Positions 12,273-22,600 of a DNA stretch of 64,000 nucleotides are shown here, piece after piece; position 1 is the first letter of the stretch; every line of letters begins with the position of its first letter. Origin of the DNA: Diadema setosum (lineage: Eukaryota > Echinodermata > Echinoidea > Diadematoida > Diadematidae); NCBI GenBank assembly GCA_033980235.1, contig CM067069.1, forward strand, positions 18,906,650-18,970,649, read 5' to 3'. The notes beneath the pieces are model-generated. The model did not search any database and was not told the DNA's origin. It worked only from the letters and a program-made list of their open reading frames with translations. Position numbers and translations under genes: made by a program.

Positions 12273-13105
12273 AGAGTGTTCAAATCACATCGATACATTG
12301 CATAAAAAATTACAAACTCTTTTATTTTGTTAAGAAGAATTCGACCTTATATAACAGAGCAAATGGCATTGATTTTTTTTATAAAATTATTATCCAAAAT
12401 AGAATTCATTACTGTAGTATAATTTGGGGAAACGCAGGGAAAATACGTATTGATAAAATTCAGAAATTATTAAATAGGGCACTAAGAGTTTCTATAAATG
12501 TAAAATGGAGATTTTCAAGTCAAGCATTATTTAATTTTATACAGACAAATTTAAAGTTAAAGATAGATACATTTATTGAAAGAAGTGATAAACAGTTATT
12601 GTATGTAATGTATAGAATTGTAAATAGGACCATGCCACAAATTATATGTGAAATAAGCAGTCTACTTATATACTGAGAAAAGGAATATTGAAACTAGACG
12701 TACCTCACCCGAGAACTAATTTCAAGAAACGTAGTGTAACATATCAAGGCGCCAAACTATGGAATAATTTATCAGATAATTATTGTAAAGCAAAGTGTAT
12801 CCCTTTCTATATCTAGAAATAAGGTAGCAAAATTTTACAGTAATTGTTTGCATTGAACTGTAACATTGTGCATTAATTATTTTCTTTTTGTATTTTTTTT
12901 CAGTATGTCATTCCCATTTTTCTTTATGTAATATGCATGATTTTGTATGTTTTGCTTTTGTTTGTTTGTTAGTTTTTTTCGTTTTCTACGCTTTGTATAA
13001 AATGTTGTATTTTGTAATTGTATAGTTTTTACTTCACGGACTCGAAGAAAAACAGCCATTGGCTGAAGTGAGTGACCCGTGGTGAAATAAAACAAACTTA
13101 AACAC

Positions 13106-13540
13106 AGACTCATGTACACATTAACGTCGTTGCAGTCTAGCCCGTGGAAATTTCACTGATACCTCCCATGGGGAACCAATAGCCGACTGGTTTTATGGAC
13201 GAATTAGGTCATTACTCATGGTCCAGCACATTATACTCTGATAATTACTTGTTACAATGACCTCACCTTCATGTTTCGATTGTTCTTATTATATTCACAC
13301 TCCCCATTTATTATTATTATCATTATTTTTCATTTTTTTATTTTATTTTATTTTATTTATTTATTTTTTGTTTAATTTTTTTTATTTATTTTTTTTTTGG
13401 GGGGGGGTAAATATTTCATTTCTTCAGAACAAAAAAGAAAAGCCGTTTTTGGTCTGCCAGAGGTCTAAGAGCCTTGTTAAATATTGTCCTTGATTCTCTG
13501 CTAATGAACTTACGTTATATATTATAACTTTCTCACGAAG
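13106..13540. repeat. Duplicated block A, second part
   Basis: From ACGTCGTTGCAGTCTAGC to ATATTATAACTTT this aligns with block B 20993-21395. The shared GGGGGGGTAAATATT.AATTTCTTCAGAA and GTCTGCCAGAGGTCTAAGAG segments are clear. AT-rich low-complexity DNA at 13310-13410 is encoded as a spurious Phe/Leu-rich frame. Confidence 0.7.
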
Positions 13541-15340
13541 AGCTGTATCCTTCTGCACCACTTCGCAAAAATCTGGGTCTACACGGCACCTTTGGTTTTT
13601 AGAAAAAAAAAACACGACACAAAACAAAACAAAAACTATGCACTTAGTACATCTGTCGTAGCACAAGTTTACAAATAACAAATGCATATACAAATGCAAA
13701 ACCAGTCCCTTCATTGCAGAATGCAGACCCAAGATTGTGCACCACCATCTCTGTCGAAGTACTGTACTCATCAAAACATTGCTCTTATCACCACCGCACT
13801 GTAAGTGGTTGGTTCCGTTATCTACGAGAGTTAATGCAGTGCGTTCGTCATAGTTTTACCAATCCTCTCAGTTTATAACACAACTTTTTCGAATCGTAGC
13901 GACATGATTCATATTGCATCTACCTCCATTCTCTTCCTCTTTATCTCTTTATCTCTTTAGCCATCTTCCCGGGAATGTTTGTTGTATCTCCAATTTTTCA
14001 TTGGTTAGTTTTCCCTTTATGTCTTGCGCCGTTTCTTTTATCACAAATTGAAAAGTTGTTAAGTGATAAAAAAAAAAATACTCTTACGGGTGTTACCTTT
14101 CCATTTCACTTCCAGCAAAACACCTGGCAGTATTTACGGATTGAAGTTCTGGAAAGAAATAAAGATACAGAGGTGATCCAAAATTAGTGAATAGTGAGTG
14201 CACGGGATTAGGTATTTCATTAATTGTACGTATCTGCTTTATTTCTGCTTACCATGCATAAATATAAGCTTGTAGTATAAAGGAGTATGTGTGTATGTGT
14301 GTGAGTGTGTGTGTATGTGTGTGAGTGTGTGTGTATGTGTCTGTGTGTGTGTGAGAGAGAGAGTAAGAGAGAAAAACTCTTGCCTGTCAAATTGGTGTTT
14401 CCAATTCGAATGTTTCCCTCAATAAGATGATAAACGATCACATGTCGATCACGTGTCGAACACACTCTTCCGCTCGACCAAGGTTAAAAAGCTGAGTACT
14501 TGATATTGACAGCTTGGAAGAAAGTTTTAACACTGAAGAGCCTACCCTAAAAAGAAATAGCAGAGTATAATACAGAGATAGAAAACCTGTTCCGGATGGT
14601 TGGGTGAGATTGATATTTGCTAATGTTCCAGCTATATGAGCACTAAAATTTGAGATTTGGGATGAGACACCGTTCAAGACAAAATCAATGATTAAAAATG
14701 GAGTGAACCCCTTAACACGTTTTCAGATATATATATATATACATATATATATATAGTTTTCTTTTCCTTATTGAACGTGTGGAATGATATATATATATAT
14801 ATATATATGAAGAGTTTGTTTGCAAAAACCGATAAGTCCATATTTGTCAAATGATATATTTACGATTAAAGGTCAAGAAAAATAAAGAGAATAATAAGAA
14901 AATTTTTGCTTCTTTTGACCATAACTTCAAAAATATACCTTTATATGTAGTGACCAATGTATCATTTAAAAGGTATTATTTTGTACTTTATGACAGAGAC
15001 CGTACTTCAAAATCTTCAAAAATGGACTTATCGGTTTTTGCAAACATATGGAAACATCTCTTTGGGAAGGCGCGGGGGAATATTATCAATTCCAGGGGCT
15101 TTATTTTCATTTCGGCTTCATTTCCCAATGCTTTTATAACATCTCGCTCAGAAATATCGTCTAAATACAATAAATGATACAATGATAAAACGAGTATCCG
15201 TGCATTTTCGACATCTGCTTAAAGAAAACTAAAGTGCAGTTTCTTTACATATTTACATAATGAGGTAAACTGCTCAATAAATAATCTTGCAACATCAGTG
15301 GCATTCAGTAGTTCGGTAAGCATGTTGCCATTGAGATTTC
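13541..15340. other. Segment present in block A but absent from block B; no gene seen
   Basis: Block B passes directly from its equivalent of 13540 to its equivalent of about 15345. The extra 1.8 kb contains a GT/GA microsatellite (14281-14370) and a MITE (14808-15047). Short open frames look non-coding. Confidence 0.5.
14808..15047. mobile_element. MITE with ATGAAGAGTTTGT ends, copy 2
   Basis: It begins ATGAAGAGTTTGTTTGCAAA after a TA repeat and ends ATGGACTTATCGGTTTTTGC then AAACATATG. The interior (TTAAAGGTCAAGAAAAATAA and GTATCATTTAAAAGGTATTA) is the reverse complement of the 7676 copy. The final bases of the right TIR diverge. Confidence 0.65.
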
Positions 15341-15715
15341 CAAGAAGAACTTCATTCGTCATTTGTTTCAAATTACTTTTCTATTTTATCGAAGATCTGT
15401 TATTACTGTTCAGGGAACCACAAACCATGAATTTGTGGTTCGTATTTGTTACTTTCGTCCACGTGAGTTCCAATGTGTCAATATCTAAAATAGATCGATG
15501 GTGTGTACGGTAGGATACATACTATTATGTTTTCGTACTATAAGATAGACTAAGGCATAATTCAACTGAACTTTCATAAAGATTGTGTCTTAAGTGATTC
15601 AAATCTTTAAGTGGGGAGTTTCTTGCAGTCCTACCCTTTCAGCTCAGAAAATATCAAGTTTGGTTTTACGTTAACAAATAAAAATGAGTTATTTATCATA
15701 ATCAGTAGGTTCACA
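15341..15715. repeat. Duplicated block A, third part
   Basis: CATTTGTTTCAAATTACTTTTC, GAACCACAAACCATGAATTTG, TATCTAAAATAGATCGATGG and TGTGTACGGTAGGATA match block B 21408-21745 in order. No gene is present. Confidence 0.7.
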
Positions 15716-16798
15716 GTCTACTGGTCTACTAAATCACTGGTTCTATTACAATATTATGATTATTCTCGAAAAATACAAATAACAAAACACCGAATGATTA
15801 TTACTTTCGACAAATGGAGCACGCAACTTACATGACATTGCCGTGTGCATACGAAGAAAATGCAATTGATTGACAAAGTACATGTCTGTATACACGGGTA
15901 TCTTACATGTTTCACTGTGTTAATATTCTTGGTTGATTACGTATGAAGAAGTTACGTAGGGCCTATAGGAAACTGCTTAAAGTTATTTACATCTTAACGA
16001 TATATCTCCTTAGAGAATGTGTGGTTATTTATAGACAATAATTTCTCTTCCTAACTGTGAGGCAGGAATCTTTTGGCGCATGCTTCAAATTTACTTGTGT
16101 GGCGGCATAAAAAAACGAGTTCAAGAAGGATAAGCCAGTTGTTACCTCACGTCTTAAACCTCCTTGATATGACACAAAAAGAAACCCCATTCTTTTGCAT
16201 AAGCAGAATGTATGAGTTGCTGTCGTACAACATTGCCCCCCCCCCAAAAAAAAAAAAAGAAGAAGAAAAAAGCATGGAACCCTTGCTATAGACAGTGTTG
16301 TATTTCTTTCTTGATTTCACGAGAATGGTAGGATTGCTGTGTGTTCAAAGGAAACAAAATAAATAACTGTGGACAACCTTCACGTATCATAAATACAAGC
16401 ACTTCCATTTGAGACCTATTGCTGGGTAGGCGAAGAGGGATTTAAAAAAAAATATTTTGGTGTTTTTCTTTTTGGCAAAGACATTGAAGTGTCTTTGCAG
16501 ACTAAGCTATCTTGATTTCGGTCATATCTGTAAGTACTGAAAGAGGAGTGTTCAATCTCAAATGAAGCACAGTATCATTAGATACTGACAGATTCCGCCT
16601 AGTTCGCATTTTGTTTGATGGTGAATTTTAATTAATATGGGCTAGGTACATTTCATTGTACCGACATTACAAAAATGAAAGAAGAAGAAGAAGAAGGAGA
16701 GAACGTAAGCTGGAAAAACGTAGGCAATGTGCTAGGGTGCTAACCAGCTTATTAGAAAGTTATTCACTCCCCAAACAGAAACAAGAAGAACATTGTGA
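15716..16798. other. 3' flank of the SLC35G gene; no other gene seen
   Basis: AT-rich DNA with no recognisable coding exon. It should contain the 3' UTR of the minus-strand transporter gene. A TTTAAT at about 16626 would read ATTAAA on the gene strand and could be a weak polyadenylation signal, but this is not established. Confidence 0.4.
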
Positions 16799-17995
16799 TT
16801 AGATATCAGTAGTTTCTGACACGATACTACTACATTCGTCAATATTCTCACAACTCAGCTTTTCGCTTTCATCCTCATCCGTTTTCTTCTTTGTAATAAA
16901 CCATTGTTTTCCTACAATTCCAACAAAGCTCGCTAAGATAAGCACAGTTCCTAACAGTGTTATCCAGTTCGGAACGACACCGAAGAACACAAATTCTAGC
17001 ACAAATGAAAACAGGACGTCGCTGGAGTGATAGAGAGATACATTGGGGGCCCTCTCGTACTTGAGGGCGAGATAGATGAGTATTTGGGAGAAAAAGTTGA
17101 GAAAACCGTTGGCGATTAGTGCTATGCGATCCAACCCACAATACGGAGGAGACCATTGGTTTGGGAAGGACGTAAAGAGGGCAGTGAAACCGGTAGCGGT
17201 CAGAGAATACACTGTCAGCATTCCTAGAGACGAGATACCCAAGGAGGCAAGTTTTCGCTGTACGATGAGCGTAACTGCGGAGAGAAAAGCAGAAAACAAG
17301 CAAAGAATTGCACCAAGGACGCTGGATCTTGAAGCCGAAGCCACCGATTCGAGAGCATCGAACAGAAACGGGGGCTGGGCTACCAACATGACACCCGTTA
17401 TGGTCACCATTCCGAGGACGACGTCGAGGAAGGAGCAAGCCTCTTTAAGAAGCAACCAGCTGAGGAGGCCAGCAAAGACACAACAACTGTACTGGATGGC
17501 CTTAGAGTTGGCCACCGGCATGAGGGTGTATGTGAAGAAGACAAGTGAAGCGTTCAGCGATCCAAGGATGGAGCGCAAAAGAAGGAGGGCGTATCCCTGT
17601 CGAGTATAATTGAAAGATACCTTCTTCCAGGCAGCGATTGGAAGACAAACTAGCAGCTGCATCACCATCCGTGTGAAGGCAACCTCGTTCGGGCTGATGT
17701 AGCTCGTCAAATGTCGCACGGACATCGCTGCAAGCGAAATGATGGCCGCCGAAGTCAGTGTGTACCAAACACCTCTCCACCGCAGTACCCCCTCCCAACA
17801 GGTCGATATTATCCTCCTATTCGCAGTCTTTTCTGCTTCAATGTATTGTCCCAATGTACTTGACATTTGCTCATCCCCGCGAACACGTATGCCTCCGTCA
17901 CTGCAACCCAATACGTTCTCGTTCAAGTCACACAATTCAGCATTGTTTTCATTTCCACTCTGTCGTTTCGCACTTGCAGAGTTGTTGTCTGCCAT
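16799..17995 (-). CDS. SLC35G-like EamA/DMT-family membrane transporter
   Basis: A single uninterrupted 398-residue frame reads from ATG at 17993-17995 to a stop at 16799. About 75 polar residues precede the first membrane segment (LTSAAIISLAAMSV, about residues 78-92). About ten hydrophobic segments follow in two repeated EamA units, including QLLVCLPIAAW, LGSLNASLVFFTYTLMPVANSKAIQY, LVAQPPFLF, VLGAILCLFSAFLSAVTLIV, and WITLLGTVLILASFVGIVGK, then an acidic Ser/Glu-rich tail. Length and layout match animal SLC35G1-type proteins, drug/metabolite-superfamily members of the ER/plasma membrane; the human one has been reported to interact with STIM1. Substrate is unknown. The frame has no intron, common in this subfamily. 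It lies between duplicated blocks A and B, and a decayed N-terminal copy is at 22335. Confidence 0.88.
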   Translation of the reverse strand: MADNNSASAKRQSGNENNAELCDLNENVLGCSDGGIRVRGDEQMSSTLGQYIEAEKTANRRIISTCWEGVLRWRGVWYTLTSAAIISLAAMSVRHLTSYISPNEVAFTRMVMQLLVCLPIAAWKKVSFNYTRQGYALLLLRSILGSLNASLVFFTYTLMPVANSKAIQYSCCVFAGLLSWLLLKEACSFLDVVLGMVTITGVMLVAQPPFLFDALESVASASRSSVLGAILCLFSAFLSAVTLIVQRKLASLGISSLGMLTVYSLTATGFTALFTSFPNQWSPPYCGLDRIALIANGFLNFFSQILIYLALKYERAPNVSLYHSSDVLFSFVLEFVFFGVVPNWITLLGTVLILASFVGIVGKQWFITKKKTDEDESEKLSCENIDECSSIVSETTDI

Positions 17996-18512
17996 TTTTA
18001 AGTTAGTTCTTCAGTCTGCGAAATGTGTCCTATGATTCGTAGCACACTTATACTTTCCACCATGAATGTTAATCAGAAGAATGATGAATCCAGTTCCATT
18101 GCTCTGATGACGTTTGGTTAAAGTATTAGGGATTTGTGTTTGTCCAGTGCTTACGTCCTTACAGACAAGATGTTTTTAGCCACTATGTCCCATTGAATGA
18201 CTCGGTACCTAGCAAAGCTCGGGTAGTGATAATGACAGGGCCCCCTGGTCGAGCAGTGGCAGCTCTGAAGAGGCTAACCGTTATTATTATTTAGCTGTTA
18301 TAGCCAAGATGGGAGCTGTCCAGAATCGGTCCAAAGTTCTTGATGTCTGAGATACCCTGTACCATTCGTGCAATGGCGTGATCGTTGCTACGCTGCTAGC
18401 TGATACAGTTCCATTATGCAAACAAGACCCATGAGTCCGACATCATATTAGGCAAACAAGGCCCACGAGTTCGGCACCAACGCTGATCAAAAATGCCCAT
18501 GAAACCAATGCT

Positions 18513-18914
18513 TTAAAGAGATGGTATAGTATTGGTTGAGGTGAGGATTTAGCTTTTAAATTTTTCCGAGATACTTAGAAATCACTTTATGAAATGTTAA
18601 AGAGCAAACAATTCTAAGAGGAATTCAAAGTTTGTTTGATGAAAGTAGGTTTTGAAATGGCTGAGATATCAAAGAAACAAACTAAAACAAAGCGATCCTA
18701 ATAAAATGACCCACTTTTTATTAGGATCACTTCGTTTTGGATATCTCGGCCATTTCAAAACCAATGTTCGTCAAATAAACTTTGAATTCCTCTCAGAATT
18801 ATATGCTCTTTCATATTTTTTAAGAGGAGGTTCTAATTATCTCATAAAATCATCATTAAAAAATGTTGGAAACCTGAAGCCCCATCTCAACTAAAACTGT
18901 ACCATCCCTTTAAG
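18513..18914. mobile_element. Foldback MITE, TACAGT/GGTTGAGG-end family, copy 2
   Basis: The left end TTTAAAGAGATGGTATAGTA continues TTGGTTGAGGTGAGGAT. The right end is the complement, CCCCATCTCAACTAAAACTG and TACCATCCCTTTAA. The interior pairs around CCTAATAAAATGACCCACTT and TTTATTAGGATC. Both ends carry TTTAAA-like sequence. Confidence 0.75.
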
Positions 18915-19113
18915 GCCCACCTATTTAGTCTGGCTTTCGAGTTGGGCAGAAAGCGATACTTACTATTCTAGAAATTTCCAAGACACTAAATGACAATTTT
19001 ATGACTGGTGCTTCAGCGATTAAATGCCTTACCTTTGTAGAAGTCTCCATCTTATCGTAAATACATTATATATATTATAAGATAAAAAACAAAGCCGGAA
19101 CAAAATTCATGCT

Positions 19114-19260
19114 GTGTTCTCCAACAGTTTATTTCTGCACACAAATTTTCGAGCCACTCGCTCTTTCTCAAGTGTTAATACTCACGTGTTGATACTCAAC
19201 ACTTGAGAAAGAGCCCGTCGCTCGAAAATTTGTGTGCAGAAATAAACCGTTGGTGAACAC
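19114..19260. mobile_element. Near-perfect hairpin MITE (about 147 bp)
   Basis: The left arm runs GTGTTCTCCAACAGTTTATT then TCTGCACACAAATTTTCGAG and CTCTTTCTCAAGTGTT. The right arm is its complement from AACACTTGAGAAAGAG to GGTGAACAC. The loop is a short AATACTCACGTGTTGATACT-type sequence. Almost the whole element is double-stranded if folded. It is absent from the equivalent place in block A. Confidence 0.8.
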
Positions 19261-19555
19261 CAATCAAATAGATTTAGGGAATAAAAAAGAAAGAGAAAAA
19301 GCCAATCATTATATAAACACTAGATTACCATAATACTTCATTAGTACAGACATCATTTTTAGACTAAAATTATACTGAACGAAATATATCATATTGCAAG
19401 AAATGTGATGGACAGAATTGAGAAAAGAAAAGGGATTCATGAATATATAGAGTTCAATTACCTCATATACCTTTCGCTTAGCTAATCTAGTTATCTTCAC
19501 TGACTTTAACTACGTTAGGGTAGATGCAAGTAAATGCCTGCGAGAAAAAAAAATG

Positions 19556-19955
19556 ACGACTTTAAAGGGACTGTACAGTACTGGTTGAGGTGGGGATTCA
19601 TGTTTTGAACATTCCTAAGTGAGGTAATGAAAAGTCTCTTATGAAATATGAAAGAACATGTAATTTTAAGAAGGATAAAACGTTTATTTGATGAAAATTG
19701 GTTTTCAAATGGCTGATATATCCAAAAAAGTGCTAATAATAAAAGGCGACATGTCACAACTTTATTAAGATCTCTTTGTTTCACCTTGTTTTTGGATATC
19801 TCAGCCATTTCAAAACCGATTTTGATCGAATAAACTTTTGATACCCCTTAGAACTGCATGCTCTTTGACATCTCATAGAGTGGTTTCTGAATATCTCGCA
19901 AAACGTTAAAAGCTATATCCTCACCTCGACCAGAACTGTACACACTCTTTAAACT
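19556..19955. mobile_element. Foldback MITE, TACAGT/GGTTGAGG-end family, copy 3
   Basis: It begins GACTTTAAAGGGACTGTACA and GTACTGGTTGAGGTGGGGAT. It ends ACCTCGACCAGAACTGTACA and CACTCTTTAAACTTAG. The internal plan is the same as copies 1 and 2, with AAATTGGTTTTCAAATGGCT and GCCATTTCAAAACCGATTTT as paired arms. Confidence 0.75.
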
Positions 19956-21745
19956 TAGCAAAGCTCCGCTTGCCAGTAGATTACTATTTTCCATCAAATT
20001 CATTTGATGTGGCGGTAATGATAGGATAGATCAAATTCATTTGATAAGGAGGTATATGTATAGGATAAAAGTTAAATATTTACACATTGAATTATGACCA
20101 GTAGGTCCGTGTTTTAAAAATGGTAAATATCATTTCAGTTGCTTTCGCTCAAATGTTAGTCAGGTGAAGACACATTTTGAAGGAAGATGTTAACAGTGAT
20201 CTGAAACAAATTGAGATGAAAAGTCATATCGAATTCGGTAGAGATCATCTCAATTTATTCAGAGCATGTACTTCCTGACAACTTTAAAATAATGGTAATG
20301 TCTAGTTTGCTGGAACCACTATGATCTGGTCTAAAATAGGTGTAAAAGTATTTTTAATGAATATTAATCTAAGTGATATAACAGGATCTTTTGTGATTTC
20401 ATTGAAGTATATATTTGGAAAAAACACTTTCCTTATGAAGTCTATCGTATTATCGGGAAATTGGTCCAATATGTAATATCCACTATACAATCAAATAACA
20501 AACTCCAGCACTTTTTGGTTTGGTTAGCTTTATTATTTTTAAATGTTTCGAAAATTGTATGATTTCAACAGTAACAAATCAAATGCAACATTCCTTCTTT
20601 CAAAATTTTGTTTTCTTGTGACACAAACCTAAAATAGATGTATATTTTTATAACCAATGTTTTTTTTTTATAATCAACATGACTTTAGAAATGTATCGCT
20701 GAAAATATAAAAGAAGGAAAACCCCTGCTTTCAAACTCTTCTTCCTTACTTGACATTTAGATATTAGTTGAAATACCTGATTGCTCTCAACCATGATAAG
20801 ATTAGACAACTTTTTGTTTTCAAAACTTCGAATTCGATGTTTACAAACAAAAGTGGATTCTGTATGTTTTCCATGAAGCCATGATCTGAGTATTTACTCA
20901 ATTGTTTAATCTTTTTGATCTTGTACTTCTTTGATCAATTGATTAAGGTAATGACCGAGTGCGTTGTAGTATGTTAAGTAGGCCTACACATTTACGTCGT
21001 TGCAGTATAGCACGCGGGATTTCCACTGATACCTCCCATGAGCAACTCGTCTGAATATTCTCTGGGAACCAATGGCCGACTGGTTTTATCGACGATTCAG
21101 TTCATTACCCGTGGCTCAGCACATTATACTCTGATTACAAATACCGCATCTTCTGTTTCATTTTTTTTCTTGTTATATTAACACCCACATGTTTTATTTT
21201 GTTTTTGTTTTTGTTTTTGTTTGTTTGTTTGTTTGTTTGTTTGTTTGTTTGTTTGTTTGTGTTTTTTTTTGGGGGGGGGGGTAAATATTCAATTTCTTCA
21301 GAAAAAAAAAGAAAACCCGTTTTAGTCTGCCAGAGGTCTAAGAGTCCTTGCTAGATATTGTCCCTGATTCTCTAGAACTTACGCTTATATTATAACTTTT
21401 TTCATCATTTATCATCTGTTTCAAATTACTTTTCTTTATGAGCGAAGATTTCATTATTACTGTTTAGATGACTGCAAACCATGAATTTGGGGTTCGTATT
21501 TGTTACTTTCAACCACGTCAGTTCTAATGTGTCAATATCTAAAATAGATCGATGGTGTGTACGGTAGGATAGATATGTTTAGGTACTATAAGATAGACTA
21601 AAGCATAAATCTTTTCATAAAGATTGTGTCTCAAGTGATTCAAATATTTTAGTGAGGGATTTTTAAAAATCCTTTCCTTTTAGATCAGAAAATATCGAAT
21701 TTGATTTTACGTAATAGGTGAAAATGAGTGATTTTTCATAATAAA

Positions 21746-22330
21746 CACAATTTTGAGTGAAAATGTTCATTTTCACTAATTTTGGAGTGACCTCAGGAAT
21801 CACTCCATTTTCACTCAAATTTACTCCAATTTCACTCTAAAAATCACTCATATTTATACACACACACTGACGCACACACACATCTATACACACACACGCA
21901 ACAGCTTATTCCATCACTGCTTATAGGAGCCCGGATCTGTCAGGTCGCACGTGGAGAGAGGTCTTCTTACTCTCCACAGATGTCAGCCATCCTACCTGTT
22001 TCTCATAACATTTTGCGTGCTAACCACTAGACATTCCCGTATATAGTTGAAACGAAAAAATTTTCTTACACTACCGAGGAGGATTTTTTTTGGTAGATTT
22101 ATGCCACTCCTGCATAAGCATGGTCGTTCTTTTATGAATATGATAATGATGCTTGAAAGCGAACATCCCAGTTAAGCAAAAGCTCAAGGTCGATTTACAA
22201 AGCGTGGAAAATCGTAAGCAATTGCTAGCAAGAACAGGTAAAAGGTCCGTTTTATGCATACGTTTTAAGCAAATGCTTGGTCTCTAAGCATGCTTGCGGG
22301 CAGCAAGCAATCGCTATCACAAGCAATTGC
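21746..22330. repeat. Low-copy repeats and CA tract; no gene seen
   Basis: At 21755-21850 a short module AGTGAAAATG/TCACTCCATTTTCACTC is repeated in both directions. A CA-rich tract lies at 21855-21900. From 22180 to 22345 AAGCAATTGCTAGC occurs twice, bracketing related AAGCA sequence, probably a small element. Confidence 0.45.
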
Positions 22331-22334
22331 TAGC

Positions 22335-22485
22335 GTTTATGCATCCGGCCCAATGTTCTTTCTAAATATACGTGGCATTTGTTTATCTTCACCAACACGT
22401 ATGCCTCTGTCATTGCAGTCCATCACGTTCCCTGCTCCTGTTGACTCCGTCGATTCGCGCTTGGAGAGTTGTTGTGGTCTGCCAT
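22335..22485 (-). pseudogene. N-terminal fragment of a second SLC35G copy
   Basis: On the minus strand ATG at about 22483-22485 opens a frame starting MADHNNSPSANRRS, clearly related to MADNNSASAKRQSG at the start of the gene at 17995. The frame meets a TGA after about 20 residues. In a shifted frame GIRVGEDKQM follows, matching GIRVRGDEQM of the intact gene. The upstream flank (22486-22600) also matches the flank of the intact gene (CAGTCTGC.AAATGT, ATGAATGTGAATCAGAAG). The copy ends before any membrane segment. It is a decayed third member of the duplication series (block C). Confidence 0.75.
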
Positions 22486-22600
22486 TTTCAAGATGGTTCC
22501 TCAGTCTGCAAAATGTTTACCATGATTTGCAGTACAATTATATTGTTCGATATGAATGTGAATCAGAAGCGTCAGAGTCATTCGACACTTTAATACGAGA
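22486..22600. repeat. Duplicated block C flank
   Basis: This short stretch upstream of the SLC35G fragment matches 17996-18100 and the start of block A. The match fades after TCAGAAGCGTCAGAGTC. Confidence 0.6.

Larger units (their letters stand above)
9708..12790 (+). pseudogene. Endonuclease-reverse transcriptase pseudogene of second LINE
   Basis: The apurinic-type endonuclease is recognisable. LSETHFNESIHDNELL is at about 9711-9760, DRDRSGGGVVVYVRDEIDY at about 9787-9843, LLGDMNCDT at about 10027-10053, and LSDHYIVYCTFGKRR at about 10768-10812 after the nested MITE. RT signatures follow: KATGLDNIPAIILKSIAE at about 11502-11555, NYRPISILSI at about 11678-11707, and a degraded motif A near 12128-12185. 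The C-terminal part (IIWGNAGKIRIDKIQKLLNR, about 12421-12480, and YQGAKLWNNLSDNY, 12741-12782) is present. Motif C (FADD) is missing, lost where a MITE fragment sits at 12205-12272. Confidence 0.8.
9669..13105 (+). mobile_element. Second non-LTR retrotransposon (CR1/L2-like), inserted in block A
   Basis: Endonuclease, reverse transcriptase and C-terminal regions occur in order on the plus strand. Block B (about 20965-20990) continues uninterrupted from the 9660 sequence to the 13115 sequence, giving an empty-site comparison for the insertion. The 3' UTR near 13035-13095 contains GAAAAACAGCCATTGGCTGA and ends GTGAAATAAAACAAAC. The same hairpin-like GAAAAACAGCC..GGCTGA tail is in the third LINE at 27160. 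The element is broken by nested insertions, a tandem duplication and stops. Confidence 0.8.
18033..21745. repeat. Duplicated block B (upstream flank of the SLC35G gene)
   Basis: This 3.7-kb segment starts 38 bp upstream of the transporter ATG and matches block A (6508-15715) in the same direction. It lacks block A's LINE, TA-repeat MITE and 1.8-kb segment, so it is closer to the ancestral form for those sites. It carries its own additions, including a hairpin element at 19114 and a second MITE at 19556. No gene is present. The region next to 18033 should include the transporter promoter, but no clear core element was identified. Confidence 0.75.

Noticed and set aside
17076..17609. 177-residue plus-strand frame opposite the SLC35G gene
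   Set aside because: It is the antisense shadow of a real coding frame and has no hydrophobic pattern or family features.
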